A stretch of DNA of 17,563 bases from VGRF01 sp964460485 (GCA_964460485.1 CAYWRY010000086.1:1-17563), one strand, 5' to 3'; positions 1 to 7,032 are shown, counted from the first letter of the stretch. Notes: generated by a model not told the origin, from the letters alone. Numbers and translations are program-made.

Positions 1-1
1 C

Positions 2-1102
2 TCAGGCGAGCGCCGCGACGCTGCGCAGCACGGCGCGCACCAGCTCCGCCTGGCGCGAGACGCCCGCCTTGTCGAACACCGCGCGCAGCTGCGCGCGCGC
101 CGTGTTGCGCGCGATGCCGAGCTCCTCGGCGGCTTCTTCGAGCGTGAGGCCAGTGGCGAGCCGCGCAGCGAGCGCAGCCTCGGCGGGCGTGAGCCCGAAC
201 AGGGCGCGCAGCGCATCCGGCGAGATCGCGTCGCGCCGCGAAGGGTCGCCGTGGAAGAGCGCCAGCGCCGGCGCGGGCCGGCCGGCGACGTGCGCCTCCG
301 CGGGCAGCGCGCGCAGCAGCACGCCGAAGCTCGCGCCTGCCCGGCTACGCAGCTTCAGCGCCTCGACCAGCGCCGGAGCGCCGCGCGCGCGCGCCGCGAG
401 GCTGCGCTCCACGGCGGTGCGCAGGGCGCGCGTGTCCTCGGCGACGGGAGCGACCAGAAGGCGCTCGCGCACGTCCACGCCCTCGCCGCGCGCTGCGAGC
501 CCGCGACTCGCCTCGTTGCGCGACAGCACCGCGCCCGCGTCGTCGAGCAGGATCGCGCCGAGCGCGAGCTGGTCGACGGTGCCCGCGTAGGCGTCGCGCT
601 CGCCTTCCGCGCGCACGATGCGCCCGTAGATGCGCAGGGCGCGGCGCGCGTGCGGAACGAGCGCCGCCAGCAGCGCGCGCTCGCTCGCTCCGAAGGGTGC
701 GCCCTCGCGCGTGCGCGAGACGCGCAGCCGCGCGTCGAGGTTGTCCGCGCGCAGGTCGACGCCGAGGATGTGCGACACGCCGGCGGGCTCGAGGAAGTGG
801 CGGAAGAAGTCGGTGGCCCGTAGCTCCGGCTCGGGCAGCAGGTCCGACAGCGCCACGACTTCGCCCTCCGGCAGGTTCACGAACGGATCGCGCGCGAAGA
901 AGCGCTCGCGGTAGGCGGCCTCGTAGCGCCGCAGGCCGCGCGTGAGGATCAGGCCGAGGCCCGGGTCGCCGGGGGCGCGCACCACCCAGTTCGCCGTCGC
1001 GGATTTCGTCCGCTCGCGCAGCGCGTCGAGAAACGTGCGAAAGGGCGGGTCCTCGAGCGGCCCCTCGTAGAGCGCGCTCAGCAACGGCTCGTCGGTCTGC
1101 AC
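2..1102 (-). CDS. LuxR-type helix-turn-helix transcriptional regulator
   Basis: Cytoplasmic transcription factor of about 366 residues. The last 66 residues form a LuxR/GerE-type helix-turn-helix: LTPAEAALAARLATGLTLEE, then AAEELGIARNTARAQLRAVF, then DKAG-SRQAELVR. The N-terminal 300 residues carry no phosphoacceptor receiver domain. They resemble the PAS/GAF-like sensory region of stand-alone LuxR regulators, so the signal is probably a ligand; this is inference. The stop codon lies at 2-4, so the 3' end is complete. I start it at the GTG at 1102-1100 (VQTDEPLLSAL). An ATG at 1189-1187 would add 29 residues of Arg/Ser/Ala-rich sequence that look like non-coding DNA and would overlap the divergent start. 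It is divergent from the luciferase-like monooxygenase, which makes that gene the natural candidate target. Ligand and target are unknown. Confidence 0.85.
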   Translation of the reverse strand: MQTDEPLLSALYEGPLEDPPFRTFLDALRERTKSATANWVVRAPGDPGLGLILTRGLRRYEAAYRERFFARDPFVNLPEGEVVALSDLLPEPELRATDFFRHFLEPAGVSHILGVDLRADNLDARLRVSRTREGAPFGASERALLAALVPHARRALRIYGRIVRAEGERDAYAGTVDQLALGAILLDDAGAVLSRNEASRGLAARGEGVDVRERLLVAPVAEDTRALRTAVERSLAARARGAPALVEALKLRSRAGASFGVLLRALPAEAHVAGRPAPALALFHGDPSRRDAISPDALRALFGLTPAEAALAARLATGLTLEEAAEELGIARNTARAQLRAVFDKAGVSRQAELVRAVLRSVAALA

Positions 1103-1187
1103 GCGGCCGAGTATTCCGCGCGTAGTCCGTTCGGACGACGCCGCGCGCTCCGCGGCGCGAGAGCCTGGGCGGCCGCTGGAGGAACGC
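1103..1187. promoter_or_regulatory. Divergent intergenic region between luxR-type gene and monooxygenase gene
   Basis: This 85-bp gap must hold the promoters of both divergent genes if the regulator starts at 1102. It contains a small inverted repeat, GTCCG-TT-CGGAC (1125-1136), that could be an operator. A strong Shine-Dalgarno, GGAGGA at 1178-1183, lies just ahead of the ATG at 1188. I see no convincing -35/-10 pair. The operator role is a guess. Confidence 0.35.
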
Positions 1188-2309
1188 ATGAAGTTCTCAC
1201 TGATCTACGAAGCGCAGATGGCCGACCGCTCGCGGGAGAGCGAGGGGCGCACCTTCCACGAGATGGTCGAGCAATGCCGGCTCGCGGAGGAGCTCGGCTT
1301 CGACGTGATCTGGGCGGTGGAGCACACCGCGCTCACGCACTACGCGCACATGAGCGCGCCGGAGACCTTCCTCGCGTTCGTGGCGGGCGCGACGCACCGC
1401 ATCCACGTGGGCCACGGCGTGGTGTGTCTGCCGCCGGCGATGAACCACCCGATCAAGGTGGCGGAGCGCATCGCGACACTCGACATCCTGTCGAAGGGGC
1501 GCCTGCACTTCGGTGTCGGCAAGGGCGGCACGCAGCAGGAGGCGGGCTCCTTCGGCTACGACCTCGATCGGCTCCAGCCGCAGATCGACGAGTCCATGTA
1601 CCTGATCCCGAAGATCATGGTGCAGGACGAGATCGAGCATCGCGGCGAGCACATCCAGATCCCGCGGCGGCCCATTCATCCGAAGCCGTATCAGAACCCG
1701 CATCCGCCCATGTACCTCGCCTGCACGCGCACCGAGTCGCTGCTCACCGCGGGCGCGCGCGGCATGGGCGCGCTCGTGCTCGGCTTCGGCGGCCCCGAGG
1801 AGGTGGCGAAGAAGAACGCCGTCTACCGCAAGGCGTGGGCGGGGCGGAAGCCGGAAGAGCAGGTGGGCTTCCGCCCGACCGAGCACCTCGCGGCGCTGTG
1901 CCCGGCGGTCGTGCTCGACGACGGCGCGATCGCGCGCAAGCTGGGTCTGCGCGGCCAGCGCTTCTTCGCCGAGTCGCTCGCCTACTGGTACACGGGCGGC
2001 CCGCAGCCGGACTGGGACAAGTGGCGCGACGAGGACACGACCCTCGAGACCGCGGGCGGCGAGGTGATCCGCACGCGCTTCGCGTCCGAGGAGCTTGTGA
2101 TCGACTTCGGCGATCCGTCCCTCGCGCTGCTGAACCCGAATCACGCCTACGGCACGGTGCGCGACTGCATCGGCTACGTGTCGCGCCTCGCGTCCGCGGG
2201 CGCCGACGAGATCCTGTTCCTGTGCCAGATGGGCACCGTCCCGCACTGGGCGCAGCTGGAGACGATCCGCAACATCGGCCGCCACGTGATCCCGCACTTC
2301 CGCGAGTGA
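1188..2309 (+). CDS. LLM class (bacterial luciferase-like) flavin-dependent monooxygenase
   Basis: A 373-residue TIM-barrel enzyme of the luciferase-like monooxygenase family. Family members use reduced FMN or F420 and O2 to oxidise organic substrates in the cytoplasm. Recognisable segments are the N-terminal strand (MKFSLIYEAQ), the LAEELGFDVIWAVEHT stretch typical of LuxA-like proteins, and ATHRIHVGHGVVCLPPAMNHPIKVAERIATLDILSKGRL (written here only to mark the family block near residues 70-105), followed by the GVGKGGTQQE loop. The C-terminal helix region has a GTVRDCIGYVSRLASAGADE stretch that corresponds to the usual GTP-E-V block. The ATG at 1188 follows GGAGGA with good spacing. The gene is complete and leads a plus-strand group. 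Flavin versus F420 and the substrate cannot be told from sequence alone. Confidence 0.9.
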   Translation: MKFSLIYEAQMADRSRESEGRTFHEMVEQCRLAEELGFDVIWAVEHTALTHYAHMSAPETFLAFVAGATHRIHVGHGVVCLPPAMNHPIKVAERIATLDILSKGRLHFGVGKGGTQQEAGSFGYDLDRLQPQIDESMYLIPKIMVQDEIEHRGEHIQIPRRPIHPKPYQNPHPPMYLACTRTESLLTAGARGMGALVLGFGGPEEVAKKNAVYRKAWAGRKPEEQVGFRPTEHLAALCPAVVLDDGAIARKLGLRGQRFFAESLAYWYTGGPQPDWDKWRDEDTTLETAGGEVIRTRFASEELVIDFGDPSLALLNPNHAYGTVRDCIGYVSRLASAGADEILFLCQMGTVPHWAQLETIRNIGRHVIPHFRE

Positions 2310-2343
2310 GGTCGCGCCGGCGCACCTGGATCGCATACGGTGA

Positions 2344-2368
2344 CCCTTTGGGGTCTGACCCCAAAGGG
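2344..2368. repeat. Perfect 25-nt palindrome, REP-like, upstream of the DegT-type gene
   Basis: Two 12-bp arms, CCCTTTGGGGTC (2344-2355) and GACCCCAAAGGG (2357-2368), flank a single T. It lies in the 81-bp gap between the monooxygenase stop and the next start, and ends 22 nt before the ATG at 2391. The GGGGTC-T-GACCCC core resembles extragenic palindromes I associate with REP/RAYT-type elements in Proteobacteria; no transposase is in the window. In RNA it would form a stable hairpin that could lower expression of the downstream genes. It has no U-tract, so it is not a classical terminator. Confidence 0.6.
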
Positions 2369-2390
2369 CCAAACCGGGGGAGCACCAGCG

Positions 2391-3599
2391 ATGCGGATCG
2401 AGTACGCCGGCAGCGTTCACGACGAGGAGGAGATCGCGGCGGTCGTCTCGGTGCTGCGCGGCGGGCCGTCGGCGCTGCGCATCGGGAAGCACGTGCGCGA
2501 GTTCGAGCAGCTCGTCGCCGCGAGCTTCGGCAAGAAGCGCGGCGTGATGTGCAACAGCGGCTCCTCGGCGCTCTATCTCGCGATCGAACTGCTCGGCCTC
2601 TCCGAGGGAGACGAGATCATCACCTCGCCGCTCACCTTCTCGACCGACATCGCGCCCATGGTGCGCAGCCGGCTCGTCCCCGTGTTCGTCGACGTCACGC
2701 CCGACACCTACCAGATCGACGTCGAGCGCATCGAGCGCAACCTCTCGCCGCGCACGAAGGCGATCCTCGCGCCGAACCTCACCGGCAACTGCCCGGACTG
2801 GGACGCGATCCGCCGCATCGCGGACGCGCACGGCCTCGAGGTGATCGAGGATTCCTGCGATTGCCTCGGCGCGACGCAGGGCGGCACGCCCACCGGCACG
2901 CGCGCCGACATCAGCGTCACGAGCTTCGCGCTCGCGCACATCATCACGGCCGCAGGCACCGGCGGCATGGTGTGCGTGGACGACGAGGCGCTCGCCGACC
3001 GCTGCCTGTTGTTACGGCGCTGGGGCCGGCGCAGCGAGGTCCAGCTGTTCGGCAGCCGCAAGGGCAAGGGCGACCGTTTCTTCAGCGACCTCGACGGCAT
3101 GGAGTACGACAACCTGTTCATCTTCGACGAGGTGGGCTGGAACTTCGAGCCGTCGGAGCTCTCCGCCGCCTTCGGCGTCGTGCAGATGAAGAAGCTGCCC
3201 GCGAACCTCGCACGCCGGAAGCGCAACTTCGCAATCCTGTGCGAGCGCCTCGGCCGCCACCCGCAATGCTTCGAGCTGCCGCGCACGACGCCCGGCATCG
3301 ACACCGCCTGGCACATGTTCGCCACGTTGATTCGTCCCGAGTCGGGCATCCGGCGCGCCCACTTCCAGCAGTACATGGAGCGGAACGGCGTCGACACGCG
3401 CATGGTGTGGACGGGCAACGCCACGCGGCAGCCTGCCTTCAAGAAGATCGCCATGCGCGTCGACCCGGGCGGCCTGCCCAACGCCGACCGCGTGATGGAG
3501 TGGGGCGTGATCCTGCCCATGAACCACGCGCAGGGCGATGCGCAGATGCACGCCATCGGCGACCTCGTCGACGCTTACGTGAAGGCGCACGCGCGGTGA
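2391..3599 (+). CDS. DegT/DnrJ/EryC1/StrS-fold protein, RfbH/ColD-like (NDP-hexose 3-dehydratase type), catalytic Lys replaced by His
   Basis: A 402-residue fold-type I PLP/PMP protein. Visible motifs are CNSGSSALYLAIELL (cofactor phosphate region, 54-68), VIEDSCDCLGA (Asp154 near the pyridine nitrogen), SFALAHIITAAGTGGM (178-193) and TGNATRQPAF (341-350). Where aminotransferases have the Schiff-base Lys this protein has His183. That is the signature of the PMP-dependent 3-dehydratases AscC/RfbH (E1) and ColD. Of the four E1 iron-sulfur ligands only the first equivalent (Cys156) remains. The Cys-rich loop after WGR (211-213) is replaced by SEVQLFGSRKGKG, so a [2Fe-2S] cluster is unlikely and the enzyme is closer to ColD in that respect. 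The ATG at 2391 follows GGGGGAG. A GTG at 2340 in the same frame would translate the palindrome and is rejected. Its stop overlaps the next start (GTGA). Substrate unknown. Confidence 0.85.
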   Translation: MRIEYAGSVHDEEEIAAVVSVLRGGPSALRIGKHVREFEQLVAASFGKKRGVMCNSGSSALYLAIELLGLSEGDEIITSPLTFSTDIAPMVRSRLVPVFVDVTPDTYQIDVERIERNLSPRTKAILAPNLTGNCPDWDAIRRIADAHGLEVIEDSCDCLGATQGGTPTGTRADISVTSFALAHIITAAGTGGMVCVDDEALADRCLLLRRWGRRSEVQLFGSRKGKGDRFFSDLDGMEYDNLFIFDEVGWNFEPSELSAAFGVVQMKKLPANLARRKRNFAILCERLGRHPQCFELPRTTPGIDTAWHMFATLIRPESGIRRAHFQQYMERNGVDTRMVWTGNATRQPAFKKIAMRVDPGGLPNADRVMEWGVILPMNHAQGDAQMHAIGDLVDAYVKAHAR

Positions 3600-3973
3600 C
3601 CGCCGACTCGCCGTTCGGCGAGGATGCGCTCCGCGATCCCCTCCCGCTCGAGGAGCGCCAAGCCGAGCCCGGCCGAAGCGGCGAACGGATGATCGCCCGC
3701 CTTCTGGTGGCGCGCGTCGACGGGCGCCCGCTCGCCGACCTGGAGATCGGCTCGCACCTCGAGACGCTCGCGATCGGCGGCACCCAGACCACGCCCAAGG
3801 TGGTGGTCACCGCGCTGCTGCGCCTGTACGAGCATCCCGAGCAGCGCGAGGCGATCCTCGCCGGCGACGCGCGCGCGCCCCACTGCGAGGTCGAGGTCGC
3901 CCGCGTCGTGCGCCGCGCCTCCGATCGGACGCGCGGCACCGCCGAGCTGCCGTTGCGCATGGGGCGCGCGTGA
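3596..3973 (+). CDS. Cytochrome P450 core fragment (I-helix region), short ORF
   Basis: A 125-codon frame from a GTG at 3596 that overlaps the DegT-type stop (GTGA) to a TGA that overlaps the next GTG. Residues 32-90 read like the central part of a bacterial P450: LLVARVDGRPLADLEIGSHL, then LAIGGTQTTPKVVVTALLRL, then YEHPEQREAILAG. IGGTQTT matches the oxygen-activating (A/G)Gx(D/E)T(T/S) I-helix motif, but with Gln64 in the acid position. The rest of the enzyme is absent. There is no ExxR, no PERF region and no haem-ligand Cys loop, and the final 30 residues do not continue the family pattern clearly. A typical P450 is about 400 residues, so it cannot bind haem as one. It may be a decayed gene kept open by high GC, or a short protein retained through translational coupling. 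Codon use matches its neighbours. Confidence 0.5.
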   Translation: MTADSPFGEDALRDPLPLEERQAEPGRSGERMIARLLVARVDGRPLADLEIGSHLETLAIGGTQTTPKVVVTALLRLYEHPEQREAILAGDARAPHCEVEVARVVRRASDRTRGTAELPLRMGRA

Positions 3974-4578
3974 GCGAGCGCGCGGCGTTGCTCGCGCTCG
4001 GCGCCGCGGCGCTGGTCGCGTCGGGCATCGCGCCGCACGAGCGCGGCACCTGGGCGCTCGAGGTGGCGCCGGCCGTGATCGGCGCGGCGATCCTCGTCGC
4101 GACGCGCCGGCGCTTACCGCTCACGCCGCTCGCTTACCGCCTGCTCTTCGCGCACGCGCTGATCCTGATGCTCGGCGGGCACTACACCTACGCGCGTGTG
4201 CCGCTCGGCTTTTGGGTGCAGGACGCCTTCGATCTCGCGCGCAATCACTACGACCGGATCGGGCACCTCGCCCAGGGCTTCGTCCCGGTGATCGTCGCGC
4301 GCGAGGTGCTGCTGCGGCGCTCGCCGCTGCGCCCGGGGCGCTGGCTCGCCTTCCTCAGTGTGTGCGTCGTGCTCGCCGCGAGCGCCCTCTACGAGCTCGT
4401 CGAATGGTGGGTGGCGTCGATCGGCGGCATCGCCGCCGACGCCTTCCTCGGCACCCAGGGCGATCCCTGGGACACCCAGTGGGACATGTTCCTGTGCCTG
4501 TGCGGCGCGCTCGTCTCGCTCGCGCTCTGGTCGCGCCGCCACGATCGCGAGCTCGCGGCGATGCACGGCGGAGGCTGA
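3970..4578 (+). CDS. DUF2238 family inner-membrane protein (YjdF-like)
   Basis: A 202-residue polytopic membrane protein. Hydrophobic spans are visible near residues 8-22, 30-45, 52-70, 95-112, 124-142 and 174-190. The family hallmark is GGHYTYARVPLGFWVQDAFD followed by LARNHYDRIGHLAQGF, and further on ALYELVEWWVA and GTQGDPWDTQWDMFLCL. Length agrees with E. coli YjdF (about 209 residues). Biochemical function is unknown for the family. Conserved His, Tyr, Asp and Glu in membrane segments suggest a bound ligand or metal, which is inference. The GTG start at 3970 overlaps the preceding TGA, implying translational coupling. Its TGA (4576-4578) directly abuts the stop of the convergent sulfatase-fold gene. 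Confidence 0.85.
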   Translation: MSERAALLALGAAALVASGIAPHERGTWALEVAPAVIGAAILVATRRRLPLTPLAYRLLFAHALILMLGGHYTYARVPLGFWVQDAFDLARNHYDRIGHLAQGFVPVIVAREVLLRRSPLRPGRWLAFLSVCVVLAASALYELVEWWVASIGGIAADAFLGTQGDPWDTQWDMFLCLCGALVSLALWSRRHDRELAAMHGGG

Positions 4579-6591
4579 CTACTGCAGGTAGCCGAGCGCG
4601 CGCAGGCGCTCGGCCTCCTCGGGGCTGAGCGTGATGTTCGACCCGCGGCCCTCGTGGGCCTTCACCCAGGCCGCCAGCTCGGCCGCGCGCGCAGCGACCT
4701 CGCCCGCCGCGCTCTCCGCGAGGTCGCGCTGCTCGCCCGGATCGCTGGCGAGGTCGAACAGCGCAGTCGGCCGCCCGCGATGACGCACGAGCTTGCGGGG
4801 TCCGACGCGCAGCGCGCGCGCGATCTCGCCCTTGCCGTCGAACGACTCCGCGAAGATGGCGCGCTCCGCCGGGAGCTCGCCGAGCAGCGAGACGCCGTCC
4901 GCGCCCTCGGCGGGCGGCAGCCCGGCCACCGCGAGCACGGTCGGCAACACGTCCACGAGGCTCACCGGCTCCGCCACGCGACGCGGCGCCGGCGCGCCGG
5001 GTGGCTTCACGAGCAAGGGGCCGTGCACGACGTCCTGGTAGACGCCGTGGCCGTGTCCGAAGGTGGCGTGGTCGCCGAAGCCCTCGCCGTGGTCGGAGGT
5101 GACGATCACGAGGCTGCGTTCCCACAGCCCGCGCGCGCGCAGGTCGTCGAACACGCGGCGCAGCTGGTCGTCGAGGTAGGCGAGCGCGCCGTCGTACTGG
5201 GACACCAGGTGCATGCGCTCGGCGTCGGTCACGGCGCGCGAGCCCGCGTTCACTTGCTGGTGGAGCGCGGACCAGTCGATCGCCATGTCGAAGCGAGTGT
5301 CGTAGCCCGGGTAGCGCTTCCGGTAGGCGGCGGGTGGCCGGATCGGGCGGTGGACGTCCATGTAGTTCAGGAAGAGCAGGAACGGCGCGCGGCTCGCATC
5401 CAGATGTGCGAGCGCGCGCAGCGCCTCGTCGGAGATCTCCTGCGCGCTGCGCCAGCGCCAGGTCGCCTCTTCGCGGAAGAACGTGCGCCGCACGCGCTCC
5501 AGCAAGAACGAGCGCAGGAACACCGGCGGCACCGGCGCGAAGAAGGCGCGGCCGCAGCGCGCGTCCCAGTGCGCGAAGCCCTGTTCGACGGCGTGGCCGG
5601 GCCCGATCCAGCCGCAGTTCGCGCTGACGCCGAAGCTCGTGTAGCCGGCGCGCGCGAGGCGCTCGGCGAGCGTGTCGGCGCTCTCGCTCAGCACGGGCTG
5701 CGCGCGCGTGGTGCCGTGGTGCGAGACGAACTGGCCGGAGAACAGCGACGCGTGCGAGGTGAGCGTCATGTCGCCCGCCGTCGTCATCTGGTCGAACGCC
5801 ACCGCCTCCTTCGCGAGCTCCGCCAGCGCGGGCGTGGTGTCGCGGGTGTAGCCGTAGGGCGTGAGATGGTCGGCGCGCACCGTGTCGAGGACCACGAGCA
5901 CGACGGGAGGCCGCTCGTTCGCCTCGTCCGCGGCGACCGCGGGCAACGCAGGCGGCGCGTCGCGCAGTAGCACGCCGCACGCGATCGCCGCGGCGAGTGC
6001 AGCGGCGAAGCCCGCGGGCAGGAGGCGGCGCTCGCGGAGCCAGGCGCGCGCCAGCGTGTTGCGCGCGAGCCAGGCTCCGGCGAGACACAGCGCCGCGAAC
6101 GCCGCGCACGCGCCGAGCCGCTCCGCGAGGGGCGCCTGCAGCAGCAACACGCGCAGGATCCAGCCGCTGCCCACGGCGAGCGGCACGGCGATCCAAGGCG
6201 AGGCGAGGGCCCACAGGCCTTGCCGGCCGGCGTCCTTGCGTGCATCCGCTGCGGCGAACGCGAACAGCGCGGCGAATCCGCCCGCCAGCACGACGCCCGA
6301 CTTGCCGAAATCGCCGCGCGCGAGGAGCCAGCCCAGCAGCGCGGCGACGACGCTGCCCGACGCGAGCAGGGCGAGCGCGGGCGAGCGCCCGTCGCGCAGG
6401 CGCAGCGCCCGCTGCGCGAGCGCGCCGAGTCCCGCGCCGGCGAGTGGATAGAACGCGAGCAGCAGCAGCGCCGGCGCGGCGAGATGCCGGTACGCCTGGC
6501 CAGCGAGCTCTGCGCGCAGCGCGGGGACGAGAGTCGCGAGCAGCGCCTCGCACAGCCCGTACAGCAGCCAAGCCCAGACGAAAGCGCGCAT
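4579..6591 (-). CDS. Membrane-anchored sulfatase-fold (alkaline phosphatase superfamily) protein
   Basis: About 670 residues. The first 215 form six or seven hydrophobic segments, then an alkaline phosphatase-superfamily domain of the sulfatase group follows, probably periplasmic. It opens with VVLVVLDTVRADHLTPYGYT (Asp236 and Asp241 as metal ligands) and continues with GDMTLTSHASLFSG, NYMDVHRP, VIVTSDHGEGFGDH and the C-terminal LSPEEAERLRALGYLQ common in this clade. Aligned with the sulfatase Cys/Ser-x-Pro-x-Arg signature, it reads T276-L-T-S-H280. It therefore lacks the formylglycine Cys/Ser, the Pro and the Arg, and may use Thr directly, as phosphoethanolamine and lipoteichoic acid transferases do. 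Sulfate-ester hydrolysis should not be assumed. The ATG at 6591 begins a transmembrane helix; an upstream in-frame ATG at 6783 would add 64 residues overlapping another gene remnant. Substrate unknown. Confidence 0.85.
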   Translation of the reverse strand: MRAFVWAWLLYGLCEALLATLVPALRAELAGQAYRHLAAPALLLLAFYPLAGAGLGALAQRALRLRDGRSPALALLASGSVVAALLGWLLARGDFGKSGVVLAGGFAALFAFAAADARKDAGRQGLWALASPWIAVPLAVGSGWILRVLLLQAPLAERLGACAAFAALCLAGAWLARNTLARAWLRERRLLPAGFAAALAAAIACGVLLRDAPPALPAVAADEANERPPVVLVVLDTVRADHLTPYGYTRDTTPALAELAKEAVAFDQMTTAGDMTLTSHASLFSGQFVSHHGTTRAQPVLSESADTLAERLARAGYTSFGVSANCGWIGPGHAVEQGFAHWDARCGRAFFAPVPPVFLRSFLLERVRRTFFREEATWRWRSAQEISDEALRALAHLDASRAPFLLFLNYMDVHRPIRPPAAYRKRYPGYDTRFDMAIDWSALHQQVNAGSRAVTDAERMHLVSQYDGALAYLDDQLRRVFDDLRARGLWERSLVIVTSDHGEGFGDHATFGHGHGVYQDVVHGPLLVKPPGAPAPRRVAEPVSLVDVLPTVLAVAGLPPAEGADGVSLLGELPAERAIFAESFDGKGEIARALRVGPRKLVRHRGRPTALFDLASDPGEQRDLAESAAGEVAARAAELAAWVKAHEGRGSNITLSPEEAERLRALGYLQ

Positions 6592-6596
6592 CTCGC

Positions 6597-6607
6597 CGCA
6601 CGGTAGC
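6597..6607 (-). promoter_or_regulatory. Candidate -10 element of the sulfatase-fold gene
   Basis: On the minus strand this reads GCTACCGTGCG, with the putative -10 hexamer TACCGT about 8 nt before the ATG at 6591. It matches at 10 of 11 positions the GCTAGCGTGCG found ahead of the lipoprotein gene at 12051. No good -35 is visible at 16-18 nt, so the call rests only on the recurring motif. If real, the transcript would have little or no leader. Confidence 0.3.
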
Positions 6608-6639
6608 GGCAGGAGTCGCGGTCGCTCGCTGCCCGCGAG

Positions 6640-7025
6640 TTGCTCTACCGTGGGCACGAAGCGAAGCGCGAGGGCCATCACCTCCAGGGCCTCGAGGGCT
6701 ACGAGATGTACGCGAAGATCCAGGAGAGGATGAACGCGCCCGGCGGCGTCGACGCGGGCATCGAGTTCTTCACCAGCCTGCATCCGTGGGTACGCCGAAG
6801 CAGGTTCACGAGAAGATCAAGGAGCTGCGCAGCCTGACGGGCTGCGAGGGCTTCGTCGGCATCTTCAGCTACGGCGGCATTCCCTGCGACGTAGCGGAGC
6901 AGCAGTGCAGGCGCTTCGCGGCGGAGGTGATGCCGAAGCTGAAGGCCGTGGTGCCGGCGGCGGAGCTTCAGATCACACGCCCGCGTGCGGCGACGGTCGG
7001 GGCGCAGCTCGTCGCGAGTGCTTAG
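6640..7025 (+). pseudogene. Remnant of a second LLM class flavin-dependent oxidoreductase (5'-truncated, frameshifted)
   Basis: The C-terminal third of a luciferase-like monooxygenase, split between two frames. Frame one (to about 6789) encodes EGYEMYAKIQERMNAPGG and GIEFFTSLHPW. Frame two (from about 6788 to the TAG at 7023-7025) encodes GTPKQVHEKIKELRSLTGCE, then FVGIFSYGGIPCDVAEQQCR and FAAEVMPKLKAVVP. Family members read continuously through a (W)GTP block here. Inserting one G in the GGG run at 6788-6790 restores it, so this is a single-base deletion or a base-calling error in a homopolymer. The N-terminal roughly 250 residues of the barrel, including the flavin-binding part, are missing upstream, so repairing the shift would not restore a working enzyme. 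It is a different subgroup from the intact gene at 1188-2309 and not a recent duplicate of it. Confidence 0.8.
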
Positions 7026-7032
7026 GCAGCCC

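Noticed and set aside
2340..2390. Longer GTG start for the DegT-type protein
   Set aside because: It would translate the palindrome and has no ribosome site; ATG 2391 has GGGGGAG and family-like N-terminal residues.
1197..2939. 580-codon antisense frame
   Set aside because: It lies opposite two genes with clear family motifs and has shadow composition without any recognisable domain.
1274..3973. 899-codon open frame across the monooxygenase and DegT-type genes
   Set aside because: Arg/Ala/Pro-rich shadow frame kept open by GC-rich third positions. Only its last 125 codons (from 3596), where no other gene lies, look like protein.
4355..6601. 748-codon minus-strand frame overlapping the sulfatase-fold gene
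   Set aside because: Arg-rich out-of-frame shadow of the real gene.
6592..6783. Upstream ATG at 6783 for the sulfatase-fold protein
   Set aside because: It adds 64 residues without family resemblance, overlapping the monooxygenase remnant; ATG 6591 begins a membrane helix.
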